64,000 bases of DNA from Nostoc linckia z4 (GTDB lineage Bacteria > Cyanobacteriota > Cyanobacteriia > Cyanobacteriales > Nostocaceae), in the NCBI RefSeq assembly GCF_002608075.1, contig NZ_LAHA01000009.1, positions 1 to 64,000 on the forward strand, in the 5' to 3' direction. The position numbers and the translations under genes were made by a program. Numbering within the stretch: position 1 is the stretch's first letter; every line of letters begins with the position of its first letter. This document shows positions 49,878-58,212 of this stretch, one piece after another. The notes beneath the pieces were generated by a model, which was not told where the DNA came from, did no database searches, and saw nothing but the letters and a program-made list of their open reading frames with translations.

Positions 49878-49913
49878 TGCTTCATCTCCCGGCCTTTGCA
49901 GGCAAAAATGAAA
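49877..49913 (-). promoter_or_regulatory. Hairpin covering the TROVE ribosome-binding site
   Basis: On the minus strand, TTCAT, TTTTGCCTGCAAAGGCCGG, GAG, ATGAA fold into a hairpin: TTCAT/ATGAA outside, GCCT/AGGC with a GCAA tetraloop inside. The Shine-Dalgarno GGGAG is enclosed. The inner part is the same hairpin that is embedded in the four tRNA-like RNAs. Ro60 could therefore bind its own leader. Inference. Confidence 0.55.
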
Positions 49914-49914
49914 G

Positions 49915-50061
49915 GTGGCAGGGCAAAATTTGTAGCTTGCTTCCCGTAGGGTACTTGTGACATCCGGCTTAAAATGGGATAACCCTAATTCTTCAGCCTT
50001 TTCTGGCAAGGGTTGAACAAAGATGTTTTTCGGCGCTCTACTAAGCTGAGCTACCTGCCAC
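49915..50061 (-). ncRNA. tRNA-like Y-RNA candidate A (degenerate)
   Basis: Minus-strand RNA, 147 nt. 5' GTGGCAGG pairs with 3' CCTGCCAC. D arm GCTCAGCTTAGTAGAGC is intact. In place of the anticodon arm is the conserved hairpin: AACCCT...AGGGTT enclosing GCC-A-GAAA-A-GGC (GNRA loop). The expected GACGAA is GAAGAA here. The T loop is interrupted by about 20 bases, CCTACGGGAAGCAAGCTAC, the interspersed repeat also found inside the 170-bp MITEs. So this copy is probably defective as a tRNA-like fold. It is the copy nearest the TROVE gene. Confidence 0.6.
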
Positions 50062-50089
50062 ATGAAAATTAAAAACACAAAATTTAATC

Positions 50090-50227
50090 TGGTGGAACAG
50101 GATTTGAACCTGCAACCTATGAATTGGCGATAACCCTCGATTCGTCGGCCTTTACAGGCAAGTTTGTGAACTAAGGACTATGGGTAATTAACCCGTTCAT
50201 TGCTCTACCAGATTGAGCTACCCACCA
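50090..50227 (-). ncRNA. tRNA-like Y-RNA candidate B
   Basis: 138 nt. Acceptor TGGTGGG/TCCACCA, D arm GCTCAATCTGGTAGAGC, T arm GCAGG-TTCAAAT-CCTGT. The anticodon stem is ATGAA/TTCAT (five perfect pairs), and its loop holds the insert: TAGTCCTTAGTTCAC, then CTTGCCTGTAAAGGCCGACGAA, then TCGAGGGTTATCG. The hairpin GCCT-GTAA-AGGC has a GNRA loop, and GACGAA resembles the Ro-binding consensus of bacterial Y RNAs. A further small hairpin GGGT-TAATT-ACCC sits at the start of the loop. No functional anticodon can be read. Confidence 0.62.
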
Positions 50228-50253
50228 AAAGACAATTCAAAATTAGGTTTTGG

Positions 50254-50377
50254 GTGGCGGAGCAGGACTCGAACCTGCGACCTCTCGAACCCTATTCGAT
50301 AACCCTCATTCGTCGGCCTTTGCAGGCAAGGGGTGAACAAGGATGTTTTAGCGCTCTGCCGCTGAGCTACCCGCCAC
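50254..50377 (-). ncRNA. tRNA-like Y-RNA candidate C
   Basis: 124 nt. Acceptor GTGGCGG/CCGCCAC, D arm GCTCAGCGGCAGAGC, T arm GCAGG-TTCGAGT-CCTGC. In place of the anticodon arm: AACATCCTTGTTCACCC, GCCT-GCAA-AGGC, then CGACGAATGAGGG, GTTATCG. GACGAATG matches the published-type GNCGAAN0-1G pattern exactly. The remaining stem pairs weakly. The element is directly adjacent to B (26 bases). Confidence 0.62.
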
Positions 50378-50414
50378 ATGTATAAAGTTGGGAGTTAGGA
50401 GTTAGGAGTTTGGC

Positions 50415-50543
50415 GTAGTGGAGCGGGATTTGAACCCGCGACCTCCCGCTTGGCAGGCGATAACCCTCAATTCGTCGGCCTTTGCAGGCAAGTTGTGAAA
50501 AAAGGATATATTTAGGCGCTCTAGCCACTGAGCTATCCACTAC
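50415..50543 (-). ncRNA. tRNA-like Y-RNA candidate D
   Basis: 129 nt, first of the array. Acceptor GTAGTGG/CCACTAC, D arm GCTCAGTGGCTAGAGC, T arm GCGGG-TTCAAAT-CCCGC. The insert begins TATCCTTTTTTCAC and continues CTTGCCTGCAAAGGCCGACGAATTGAGGG. Acceptor and T-stem sequences differ from B and C but still pair fully, which supports selection for structure. A promoter-like pair lies about 50 bases upstream. Confidence 0.62.
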
Positions 50544-50599
50544 ATGAAAATTTTGGAGTTTGGATTTTAGGTTCAATGATGAACATCGCTTGTATTATT

Positions 50600-50628
50600 A
50601 ATGTAGTATATGTAGTATTTAATGTCAA
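50600..50628 (-). promoter_or_regulatory. Promoter candidate for the RNA array
   Basis: On the minus strand TTGACA (50623-50628) is a perfect -35 box; TACATT (50600-50605) is a fair -10 box with 17-base spacing. Expected start of transcription is about 50592, some 50 bases before element D. It could drive the whole array and the TROVE gene. Confidence 0.5.
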
Positions 50629-50860
50629 GTGTTTGGCAAACTAATTTATTTGTATTAGTGTAGCCAGGGGCGATCGCTATACTCCGATCTGAATCTAGCA
50701 AATCATTTTTGCCATTTTTTCAGTTAATAGTGTGCAATTTGTAGGGTTTTGGTGACTAGAAAACAATATTAAGAAAAGTTTTTGCCAGAAAATTTGCCAA
50801 AGGATACAAAAAAAGTCCAAATTTTTGCCAATATATTAGTATTAATTTTCCAAAATTCAC

Positions 50861-51610
50861 TTGGCAAAAATCAGCATGAGTGAAAAATCCATAGAAGGTA
50901 ACGGTAAGGCTTTTCTCGTTATACTTTTGCCCCTCTCGTTTTTGATTATTTTCCTGGTTGCAACCTGGAGAGTTTTACTAGCAGCAATTGTGCTGGTAAT
51001 TGCTTTTAGGCTTTGGCAGGAATATCAATGGCAACAGTGGACTCGTCGAGTTAACCCCATTTTTCATCAGTTAGTTCGGGAAAATCAAGGCAAACTGACG
51101 CCAATGGACTTGGCCATCAAGGGTAATTTTCCTGGAACAACGGCAAAACGCTACTTAGATACTAAAGCTCAGGAATTTGGGGCTAGTATCGTAAATTCGG
51201 AAGACGAAAGTCAGTATTATTACTTTATAACTGGCAGTATTTTAGGCAACATTCTTGACAGTAGCGAACCTGTCAAGCAACTTCCTGCTCAACCAGTTAC
51301 CAAAACTGCGCGATCGCTTTTAGCACCACCGCCACCAATAGCACAGGAGGAAGAACCAGAAGAAGAACCAGAAACAGAAGCACCCCCACAGCCTACCCAT
51401 AACGAAGTTACACGAACCCTGGAAAAACAATTACTTTTTGGCTCTCTAATTCAATCTGAACTAGCCAAGCGCTTAAATGTGTATTCCAGCACAGTTTATA
51501 AACGGCGAAATGACCCAGAATTTCCAGAATGGAGTCGCAGCAGAGACCCTGATGGCATCGCTTGGTCATATTCGGAAAAAACTAAAGAGTTTTTCCCTGT
51601 GGAAGAATAA
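50861..51610 (+). CDS. Membrane-anchored protein with C-terminal HTH-like region
   Basis: A 249-residue protein with TTG start at 50861 (ATG at 50876 would lose five residues). Two adjacent transmembrane segments (~19-35 and 36-52: AFLVILLPLSFLIIFLVATWRVLLAAIVLVIAF) are followed by a winged-helix-like part (LTPMDLAIKGNFPGTTAKRYLDTKAQEFGA), a Pro/Glu-rich linker (~150-180), and a second HTH (LIQSELAKRLNVYSSTVYKRRNDPEFPEWSR). The family is common in cyanobacteria and unnamed to me. Function is unknown. It is divergent from the RNA array. Confidence 0.75.
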   Translation: MAKISMSEKSIEGNGKAFLVILLPLSFLIIFLVATWRVLLAAIVLVIAFRLWQEYQWQQWTRRVNPIFHQLVRENQGKLTPMDLAIKGNFPGTTAKRYLDTKAQEFGASIVNSEDESQYYYFITGSILGNILDSSEPVKQLPAQPVTKTARSLLAPPPPIAQEEEPEEEPETEAPPQPTHNEVTRTLEKQLLFGSLIQSELAKRLNVYSSTVYKRRNDPEFPEWSRSRDPDGIAWSYSEKTKEFFPVEE

Positions 51611-51645
51611 AAAGGCAAAAGGCAAAAGTAAACAACTTTAAAGTT

Positions 51646-52788
51646 TTACTTTTTAGTTTTGGTTTCTAAACCCACAGCTTCGCTGATGGAATTTAATCCG
51701 CTTTGTTCTAAATGGTCAAGCAAACCTTTAAGAATTCGGCGTACCATCAGTGGGCCTTCATAAATCCAGCCTGTATAAACTTGGATCAAACTAGCACCAG
51801 CAGTAATTTTTTCCCAAGCATCTTGTGGGGAAAAAATGCCACCAACACCGATAATCGGAATTTGTCCTTGAGTTTGTTGCCAAATAAAACGAATTACCTC
51901 AGTGGAGCGATGGCGCAATGGTTCGCCGCTAATTCCGCCAGCTTCTGACTGGGGTGATTTCCCAGTTTGCTCAATTACCTGAGTTTTGAGTTGATCGCGA
52001 CTGATAGTAGTGTTAGTGGCGATAATTCCAGCTAGTTGGTAGGTTTTTGCTAGAGAAACAATGTCAGCGATCGCTTCCCATGTTAAATCTGGCGCTATCT
52101 TGACAAAAATTGGTTTTTGTGATGCGTTTTCTGTTTGTAATAATTCTAAGATGGCACTGAGCATAGCAGCATCTTGGAGCGATCGTAGTCCTGGTGTATT
52201 TGGGGAAGAAACATTAACAACAAAATAATCTCCCAAATCTTTAAGTAGGCGAAAACTATCAAGATAATCTTGTGCGGCTGCTTCTAGAGGAGTTACCTTA
52301 GATTTACCCAAATTTATTCCTATGGGTATTGACCGAGTTAACTCCTGTTTTTCTTGTGACAATCTTGCTGCCATTGCTGCTGCACCGCTATTATTAAAAC
52401 CCATACGATTGAGAGCAGCTTTATCCAATGGCAAACGAAACAAACGGGGACGAGGATTTCCCGGCTGGGCATGAAAAGTTACAGTTCCCAATTCTGCAAA
52501 GCCAAAACCGAGGCTAGCCCAAATATTAGCAGCAACACCATCTTTATCAAACCCAGCGGCTAAACCTACGGGATTAGGAAACTTTAGCCCAAATAAACTT
52601 TGTTCTAGACGCGAATCGTATAAACACAAAGATTTTTCTAGACGGTGATTTACCCAACTTCCAGGAGGGTAAGTGCTTGTTTGTGATAGCCAATTCAAAC
52701 TGCCAATTGTCTGCTGGTGTAACCATTCTGGGTCTGCTTTTACCAGATTGAAAAATAGTGGACGAATTGCAACTTGATAAATATCCAT
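51646..52788 (-). CDS. Dihydroorotate dehydrogenase (quinone)
   Basis: A 380-residue class 2 enzyme of pyrimidine synthesis. It starts [27 protein letters not shown], the N-terminal membrane-associating helices of class 2. FMN site: [30 protein letters not shown] (~68-98). Catalytic region: [17 protein letters not shown] (Ser as base, class 2), IATNTTISR and [12 protein letters not shown]. It oxidises dihydroorotate with quinone at the membrane. It follows and converges with the HTH protein gene. Confidence 0.96.
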   Translation of the reverse strand: MDIYQVAIRPLFFNLVKADPEWLHQQTIGSLNWLSQTSTYPPGSWVNHRLEKSLCLYDSRLEQSLFGLKFPNPVGLAAGFDKDGVAANIWASLGFGFAELGTVTFHAQPGNPRPRLFRLPLDKAALNRMGFNNSGAAAMAARLSQEKQELTRSIPIGINLGKSKVTPLEAAAQDYLDSFRLLKDLGDYFVVNVSSPNTPGLRSLQDAAMLSAILELLQTENASQKPIFVKIAPDLTWEAIADIVSLAKTYQLAGIIATNTTISRDQLKTQVIEQTGKSPQSEAGGISGEPLRHRSTEVIRFIWQQTQGQIPIIGVGGIFSPQDAWEKITAGASLIQVYTGWIYEGPLMVRRILKGLLDHLEQSGLNSISEAVGLETKTKK

Positions 52789-52932
52789 TAGCTTTTATGT
52801 AAACAGAATTCAGAACTCATACCATTTTGGATTTTAGATTTTAGATTTTGGATTGTGAAACAGTTAGTAGTAATCGCTTTTGGCTATACATCTGTCGCAA
52901 TCATTTTTCAAATTGGTATCAGAATTCAGAAC

Positions 52933-53102
52933 AGGACTTACGCAAAAATAACGTAATTCGGTCATTACGAGCTATAGCGTACTCCTACACAGAAGCAAGC
53001 TACGCACAGCGTCTCGTAGAGAAGTAATCCCCCCTGACGCTGGGATTGCTTCCCTACACTCCGTTTCGGTCGCAATGACAATATCGGCGTTGCGTAAGTC
53101 CT
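52933..53102. mobile_element. MITE-like element, 170 bp, copy 2
   Basis: Nearly identical to 42515-42684, same orientation, same 13-bp ends AGGACTTACGCAA/TTGCGTAAGTCCT. The only visible differences are a few substitutions (for example TTCGG for TTGGG, TACACAG for TACGGAG, CCGTTTCGG for CCGTTACGG). It lies in a gap flanked by CAGAATT repeats. Confidence 0.85.
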
Positions 53103-53238
53103 ACAGAATTCAGAATCAATTAGAGTTTATTTGTGTTTCAATATCAGATTTGTAGGTTTGTTTGAGGTGTGAAACCCAAGGAATTTGTTGGGTTTTGGTT
53201 TGCTCAAACTAACATACAAGGTCAAGAGGCATACAAGC

Positions 53239-54195
53239 TTAAGACGCAAAATCTTTTAAGAACCCCAGCAAGGCTTGATTAACTACTTGGGGAGACTCCA
53301 CACTTATCCAGTGACCAGCGCCAGGAATGATAACTTGTTCTTTCAAGTTAGGAATCAACTTGTTCATTTCATTCAAGTTCATTCCAGGAAACTGGAGTAC
53401 TGCGTCTTTTTCGCCAGCAATAAACATAGCTGGTTGGGATATCTTTTTATTTTGCAGTTGGGGAGTAATTTCCATGTTTCGGTCAAGGTTGCGATACCAA
53501 TTTAACCCGCCACGAAAGCCACTACGTTGATACTGCTCTACATAATAATCCAGATCCTCTTGGGTTACTCCCAATGCTTGCTCCTGGGAATCAAGTAACC
53601 CATCTAGAAAACCGGAGGTTGATGGCTTAAATTTGAAGAAAATTTCTTGAGCGTTGGAGCCGCTAGCACTAGCGTAAATCATCCGCAATGAACGGCGGAT
53701 GTCGGTTTCCAATTCAGCTTCCGCAATTCCAGGCTTTTGGAAATAGACTATGTACCAAAACCGATCTCCAAAGTTCTCTTGTTTGGTCAATTCTCCCACT
53801 GGGTAACGAGAGTAGGGGACACTCATACCAACAACGGCATTTACTCGTTCTTCATGCAGTAATGCTGTGTTCCAAGCTACGGGCGCACCCCAGTCATGGC
53901 CGACAACAGTAAAATTTGCATATCCCAGAGCATCAGCAATGCCAACAACGTCTCCAGTTAAATGGATGATGTCATAAGCAGTAACTTCTTCCGGAGCATC
54001 GCTACCACCGTAACCTCGTTGGTCGGGAACAGCCACCTTGAAACCCGCTTCCACAAGTGGGTCTATTTGGTGACGCCACAAATACCAGCATTGAGGCCAA
54101 CCGTGAAGCAAAATTACCAGAGGCCCTTCACCCTCAACAACTGTCCTGAGATTAACTCCGTTTGTTTTGATAGTGCGAAAGTTGCGTTGTTTCAT
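53239..54195 (-). CDS. Alpha/beta hydrolase, epoxide-hydrolase-like
   Basis: A 318-residue hydrolase. Oxyanion region LLHGWPQCWYLWRHQ (~30-44), nucleophile VVGHDWGAPVAW (Asp ~100), acid region around GEKDAVLQFPG (~265), and His GAGHWISVESP (~295). The HGWPQ and HDWG signatures are those of epoxide hydrolases and haloalkane dehalogenases. The Tyr that activates the substrate in epoxide hydrolases is plausible in the lid (QRSGFRGGLNWYRN). The substrate is unknown. Confidence 0.88.
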   Translation of the reverse strand: MKQRNFRTIKTNGVNLRTVVEGEGPLVILLHGWPQCWYLWRHQIDPLVEAGFKVAVPDQRGYGGSDAPEEVTAYDIIHLTGDVVGIADALGYANFTVVGHDWGAPVAWNTALLHEERVNAVVGMSVPYSRYPVGELTKQENFGDRFWYIVYFQKPGIAEAELETDIRRSLRMIYASASGSNAQEIFFKFKPSTSGFLDGLLDSQEQALGVTQEDLDYYVEQYQRSGFRGGLNWYRNLDRNMEITPQLQNKKISQPAMFIAGEKDAVLQFPGMNLNEMNKLIPNLKEQVIIPGAGHWISVESPQVVNQALLGFLKDFAS

Positions 54196-54331
54196 AATTA
54201 AAGCCTTTTGTATTTCACCATTAACCTGTTAATAAGCGTTTTGGTGACTAGTTTAATAGCTGTGGCAATATTATTCAGAGTCCTTTTCTGGGCATCTTAT
54301 ATATTACAAGTTATGTAAAACGATAAATCAG

Positions 54332-57277
54332 ATGGGGCAGCCGCAAAAAAACATAGCCGCTGAACAGCAGATCCTTTCATTGGGGCGTGTCCTCCAGAGC
54401 CTGAGGGAAGAAGATGATGTTGATGTTCTGATTCAAATTATTATTTCTTATCTTCAAGAACAGTTTGATTACAAACTTGTTTGGATTGCTCTTTACGATC
54501 GCCTGAATCATATACTGTTTGGTAAAGGTGGTATAATTCCTCACAAAGATACAAGCTTTTTACACCAAAAATTTGTTATTAGTCCTGGAGATTTATTAGA
54601 ACAAATCGTGATTGAGCAGCATCCCTTGGGGGTAGCTGATTTGCGAGCTGAAACTCGCGCTGCTGAATGGCGAAAAATCGCAGAAAAGTTTCAAATTCAA
54701 GGAACAATTATTATACCAATTCGCTATAAAGACCGTTGCTTAGGTTTGTTGTTACTCGGTTCAGAGCGCTGGGGCTACTTACTGACAGGGGAAGCAAAAG
54801 CACGTTTAATGATGGTTTTAGGCGAACTCGGTGCAGTGCTTTATCAACATGAAGTGCAGTTGCAGCAAAAACAAGCCAAGCGAACTGATGAGCCATTATT
54901 AGAATTGCTAGAAAATTTACGCAACCTGAGTAAATTAAATCAAAAACTAGAAGCTGCGGTGCAAGCAACCCATAAATTTGTTTCTCCCAACCGCACAAAT
55001 ATCTACTGGTTTGAGCGGGAAGGACGCTATTTTTGGTGTCGTATGAGCAATCAACTTGTAAAAATCGATCCTAATTCTAGTACTCAGCCGGCAGCAGGAA
55101 TGACAGTGCAGGAATTAAGCGATTTTTATTATGCTTTATCAGTTAACCAAATTGTTGTTATTGGTGATGCCCGCAGTTCCTTGAAAAGTCATTTTACAGC
55201 CAAATTGCTACAACGTTTGAAAGTGCGATCGCTTTTGGCGGCTCCAATTATTTGGCAAAAAAATTTGTTGGGGTTTTTGGCAGTAGAAAGTAATGAACCC
55301 CGGATTTGGACAGAGACAGATAAAAATTTTGTCCAAGGTGCAGCTGGCTTAATTTCGCTGATTGCTCCCCATGAAAACAGCGAAATTACCATCCAAAAAA
55401 TTAAAGAAGATGCTCAACTTAATAGTCAAGTCGTCCAATGTATTTATAGCGAGTATGAACTTCAGGATACCTTACAAAATTGTGCCAAAAAAGTTTTAGA
55501 TCGATTTGCTGCCACTCGCTTTTTGCTATTACAATACGACTCAGAACAAAATAATTATCAATTTATTTATCAAAGTCAGCCTCATAATCGCCGACCGTTA
55601 AAATTTGCCCTTGATTCTCTAAAAGAATTAGATGGCAAACTGTTGCAAAATTCTAATGAAGCAATTGAAATTGAGAATTTAGACGAAGACTTACGCTTTT
55701 TTAATTGGCGTGCTTTGTTGTTAGAGAATGGAACGCGATCGCTACTAATTTGCAAATGCCTCCAAGGTCAAATTCCACCAGCAATTTTAATCATTGCCCA
55801 CGAAAATCATCGCTGTTGGACAACTCAAGAAAAAGAATTACTCTGGGCTATCAGCCAACAAATCGGTGTCATTATTCGTCAGTGGCAATTGCATAACCGC
55901 AACCAACACCAACAAAAAATTTCCCAAGCTTTTGAGAGAACTCTACAAACTCTCACAAAATCCTACAACAGCAAAATCGACCCCCAAAAAAAGGATCTAG
56001 AATGTACAGCACTAGAACAAATAGCAACGATTCTCGGCTGTCCCCTAGCGGTACTTTTCTCTTGGTCGTCTGGAGAACATTGGGCAGAAATTATACCTGG
56101 AGTCACAGCCAATAGCCAATTTGGAATTTTTGCTGGTGCATCAATTTCCACTAGCAATGAAGCATTAATTCAGTGGGCACTGGAGACAGAAAGTTACCTA
56201 ACCCTGAAAGTAGAGGATTTACCTCCAGAAACTCGAAAATGGCTGAACACGCCAGATAAAGGTCAAATTTTTATTATGGCCTTACGTACTAATACAGAAC
56301 ATGAAACCACAGGTGTAGTTTTATTAGCAGACACTCAAGAACGCCGTTGGTCAGAACCAAGCCTGAATACCATAGCAAATTTGATTACTCAATTAGCTTG
56401 GTGGCGTCGTCAAAAGCAAATTAATCAACTTTTAGAGTCCACAACCGAAGAATTACGACAACTCAACTGGTACAAACATCGCCGCTTAGAAGAAATTCAA
56501 AGAATCACAGCGCTGTCTTTGAGTCAAATACGCGATTTAGGCATTCCAGCAAACGAATTAGCTCAGATGCGCTATCAATTGCTGCTAAGGCAATTAGACC
56601 ACACAGCCACCTCCATGAGTGGATTACTCAAACTAGAACAATGGCAGCTACACAAAAGTTGGGAAACTATGCCCATAGCTAGTTTATTAAAGCGATCGCT
56701 CGAACGCATCGACAATTTACTCAAACAACAAAAACTCTGGATAGGCGTGCATGGTTTAGGACAACCGATTGAGGATGGAGAATCACCAAAAAGCTGTTTA
56801 TTACCTAGAGGCGTTCCTAACTCCAACACTCAATTGGCAATGGCGATCGCAGGGGATATCATGAAAATTGAATTGGTAATCCATGAATTGCTGGTTAATG
56901 CCTGCAATCGTTCTCCAATCGGCGGTCGCATTGACATTTGGTGTCGGCGTTTAACTGACCATCAACCCACACAGACCAAGAAAAATCCATCACAATTGGG
57001 GCTAGATTCTGCTGTGAAAGTAAGTGCTAATAATGTGACATCCCTAGAACTGTCCATTACCCACAACGGCGTTATTGAAGCAGAGTTACTAACAGACTTA
57101 CATGAAAATCTCCTCAAAGATGTCCTTGCTTCCTCTAACCTCAACCAACCACCAGGCCTGCACCTAATAATTTGCCAAAACCTGATGCAGGAACTAGGAG
57201 GAGAGTTGAATTTCTATCAATTACCCGATAATCGAGTAGTCAGCCGATTGCTTTTGCCGCTAGCAGCTAATGATTAG
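54332..57277 (+). CDS. Multi-GAF sensor with degenerate histidine-kinase end
   Basis: A 981-residue sensor. Four GAF-like regions (~20-180, 205-345, 365-520, 540-700) are followed by a helical segment and a C-terminal ATPase-like domain. The N-box is IELVIHELLVNACNRSPIGG (~845-865) and the G-box LHLIICQNLMQELGGEL (~945-961). The phospho-His segment, expected near ~750, reads RQLDHTATSMSGLLKLEQW, unlike a normal H-box; a His is present but the surroundings are not. So kinase activity is doubtful. GAF domains may bind a bilin or small molecule; no conserved chromophore Cys can be assigned by eye. Confidence 0.8.
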   Translation: MGQPQKNIAAEQQILSLGRVLQSLREEDDVDVLIQIIISYLQEQFDYKLVWIALYDRLNHILFGKGGIIPHKDTSFLHQKFVISPGDLLEQIVIEQHPLGVADLRAETRAAEWRKIAEKFQIQGTIIIPIRYKDRCLGLLLLGSERWGYLLTGEAKARLMMVLGELGAVLYQHEVQLQQKQAKRTDEPLLELLENLRNLSKLNQKLEAAVQATHKFVSPNRTNIYWFEREGRYFWCRMSNQLVKIDPNSSTQPAAGMTVQELSDFYYALSVNQIVVIGDARSSLKSHFTAKLLQRLKVRSLLAAPIIWQKNLLGFLAVESNEPRIWTETDKNFVQGAAGLISLIAPHENSEITIQKIKEDAQLNSQVVQCIYSEYELQDTLQNCAKKVLDRFAATRFLLLQYDSEQNNYQFIYQSQPHNRRPLKFALDSLKELDGKLLQNSNEAIEIENLDEDLRFFNWRALLLENGTRSLLICKCLQGQIPPAILIIAHENHRCWTTQEKELLWAISQQIGVIIRQWQLHNRNQHQQKISQAFERTLQTLTKSYNSKIDPQKKDLECTALEQIATILGCPLAVLFSWSSGEHWAEIIPGVTANSQFGIFAGASISTSNEALIQWALETESYLTLKVEDLPPETRKWLNTPDKGQIFIMALRTNTEHETTGVVLLADTQERRWSEPSLNTIANLITQLAWWRRQKQINQLLESTTEELRQLNWYKHRRLEEIQRITALSLSQIRDLGIPANELAQMRYQLLLRQLDHTATSMSGLLKLEQWQLHKSWETMPIASLLKRSLERIDNLLKQQKLWIGVHGLGQPIEDGESPKSCLLPRGVPNSNTQLAMAIAGDIMKIELVIHELLVNACNRSPIGGRIDIWCRRLTDHQPTQTKKNPSQLGLDSAVKVSANNVTSLELSITHNGVIEAELLTDLHENLLKDVLASSNLNQPPGLHLIICQNLMQELGGELNFYQLPDNRVVSRLLLPLAAND

Positions 57278-58212
57278 ACTTCTAAGAGAAGTCGGGAAAA
57301 GGGGCAGGGGAAAGGGGGAAAGGTTTGGTATTTTACCTTTCCCCAATAAAGATGCATCCCAATACTTGTCGGTTAAGGGGGAAAGGGAAAGGGGAAAAGG
57401 GAAAGAAAAAACCTTTAACCCTTACCCGGTTGGTGAGCTTGTCGAACCATTAACCTTTTCCCCAAACCAAATTCCAGTTTAAAATCCAAAACCTGAGCAG
57501 TATTGAGATGCATCCCTTTGACCACAAGAGTATTTTTATAAAAATTAACAATGATTCACAAAAAGCTGATGCTTCCAGTGATATCGTCTCCGGCTAATAA
57601 CTTACTATTAAAATCTCTCCGCGTCCCCGCGTCCCCGTGTCCCCGCGTCTCCGTGTCCCCGCGTCTCCGCATCCCCGTGTCCCCGCGTCAGCTTAAATCA
57701 TAAATCTTTTAGGGTACATGATATGCCGGAAATATTATGGTTCAAGGGACAGTTTCTATGATTGGAAAAAAATTAGTTATCAGTTATGACTCATTGATTG
57801 GTACTAATGGCTGGAAATCACACGGTAAATTGATGAAAGATTTGTGTAGTAATTATAAGCACAGGCATCTGAACTGATAAGAATTGAAATACTTCAAATT
57901 CTATCGTGTGAAAATATTAGGAGTTATTCTACATACTTCACTAGTAGTAAATAGCGATGAGGATTCTTACATTATTTATACTTTTGTACGGAACTATTCA
58001 CAAAAATTAGGTAAACCTTAACTGTGATTAATAATTTTCTACTTTGTAGAAAATAAATTTTCATCTAGAGTAGGACAAAGATACCTGCTGTGACTACAGA
58101 AATAAAAGCTAGATCCAGTCTCTGGCTTCTAGTTTTAGGAAACCAACTTTTATTCTGGAAAGTCTGGTTTCAAAATGGGTAACAGCACCATTCCCCATCA
58201 GCTCGATCACCT
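57278..58212. other. Intergenic region, no supported gene
   Basis: About 930 bases. GGGGAAAGG repeats (57300-57430), CCCGCGTCC repeats (57615-57690). A 46-codon frame at 57737-57877 (plus strand, MVQGTVSMIGKK at the start) is the only protein-like one and is doubtful. The rest is AT-rich. Confidence 0.5.

Noticed and set aside
49878-50078. N-terminal extension of the TROVE protein (MFLIFMWQVAQLSRAP...)
   Set aside because: These 67 residues translate the tRNA-like RNA element A and the leader hairpin. The TROVE family begins near MNYNFF, with a proper Shine-Dalgarno.
49892-50489. CRISPR-like array (recurring GCCTGCAAAGGC-containing motif)
   Set aside because: Spacing is irregular (about 100-170 nt), the motif lies at a fixed place inside tRNA-shaped units, and flanking sequences are themselves homologous, so they are not spacers.
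49915-50543. Four ordinary tRNA genes with group I introns
   Set aside because: The inserts are only about 50-70 nt, far below group I size, share one conserved hairpin rather than intron core elements, and no intact anticodon loop is recovered in most copies by removing them.
57737-57877. 46-codon frame MVQGTVSMIGKK...
   Set aside because: Protein-like composition at best; no family, no clear ribosome-binding site, isolated in a repeat-rich gap.
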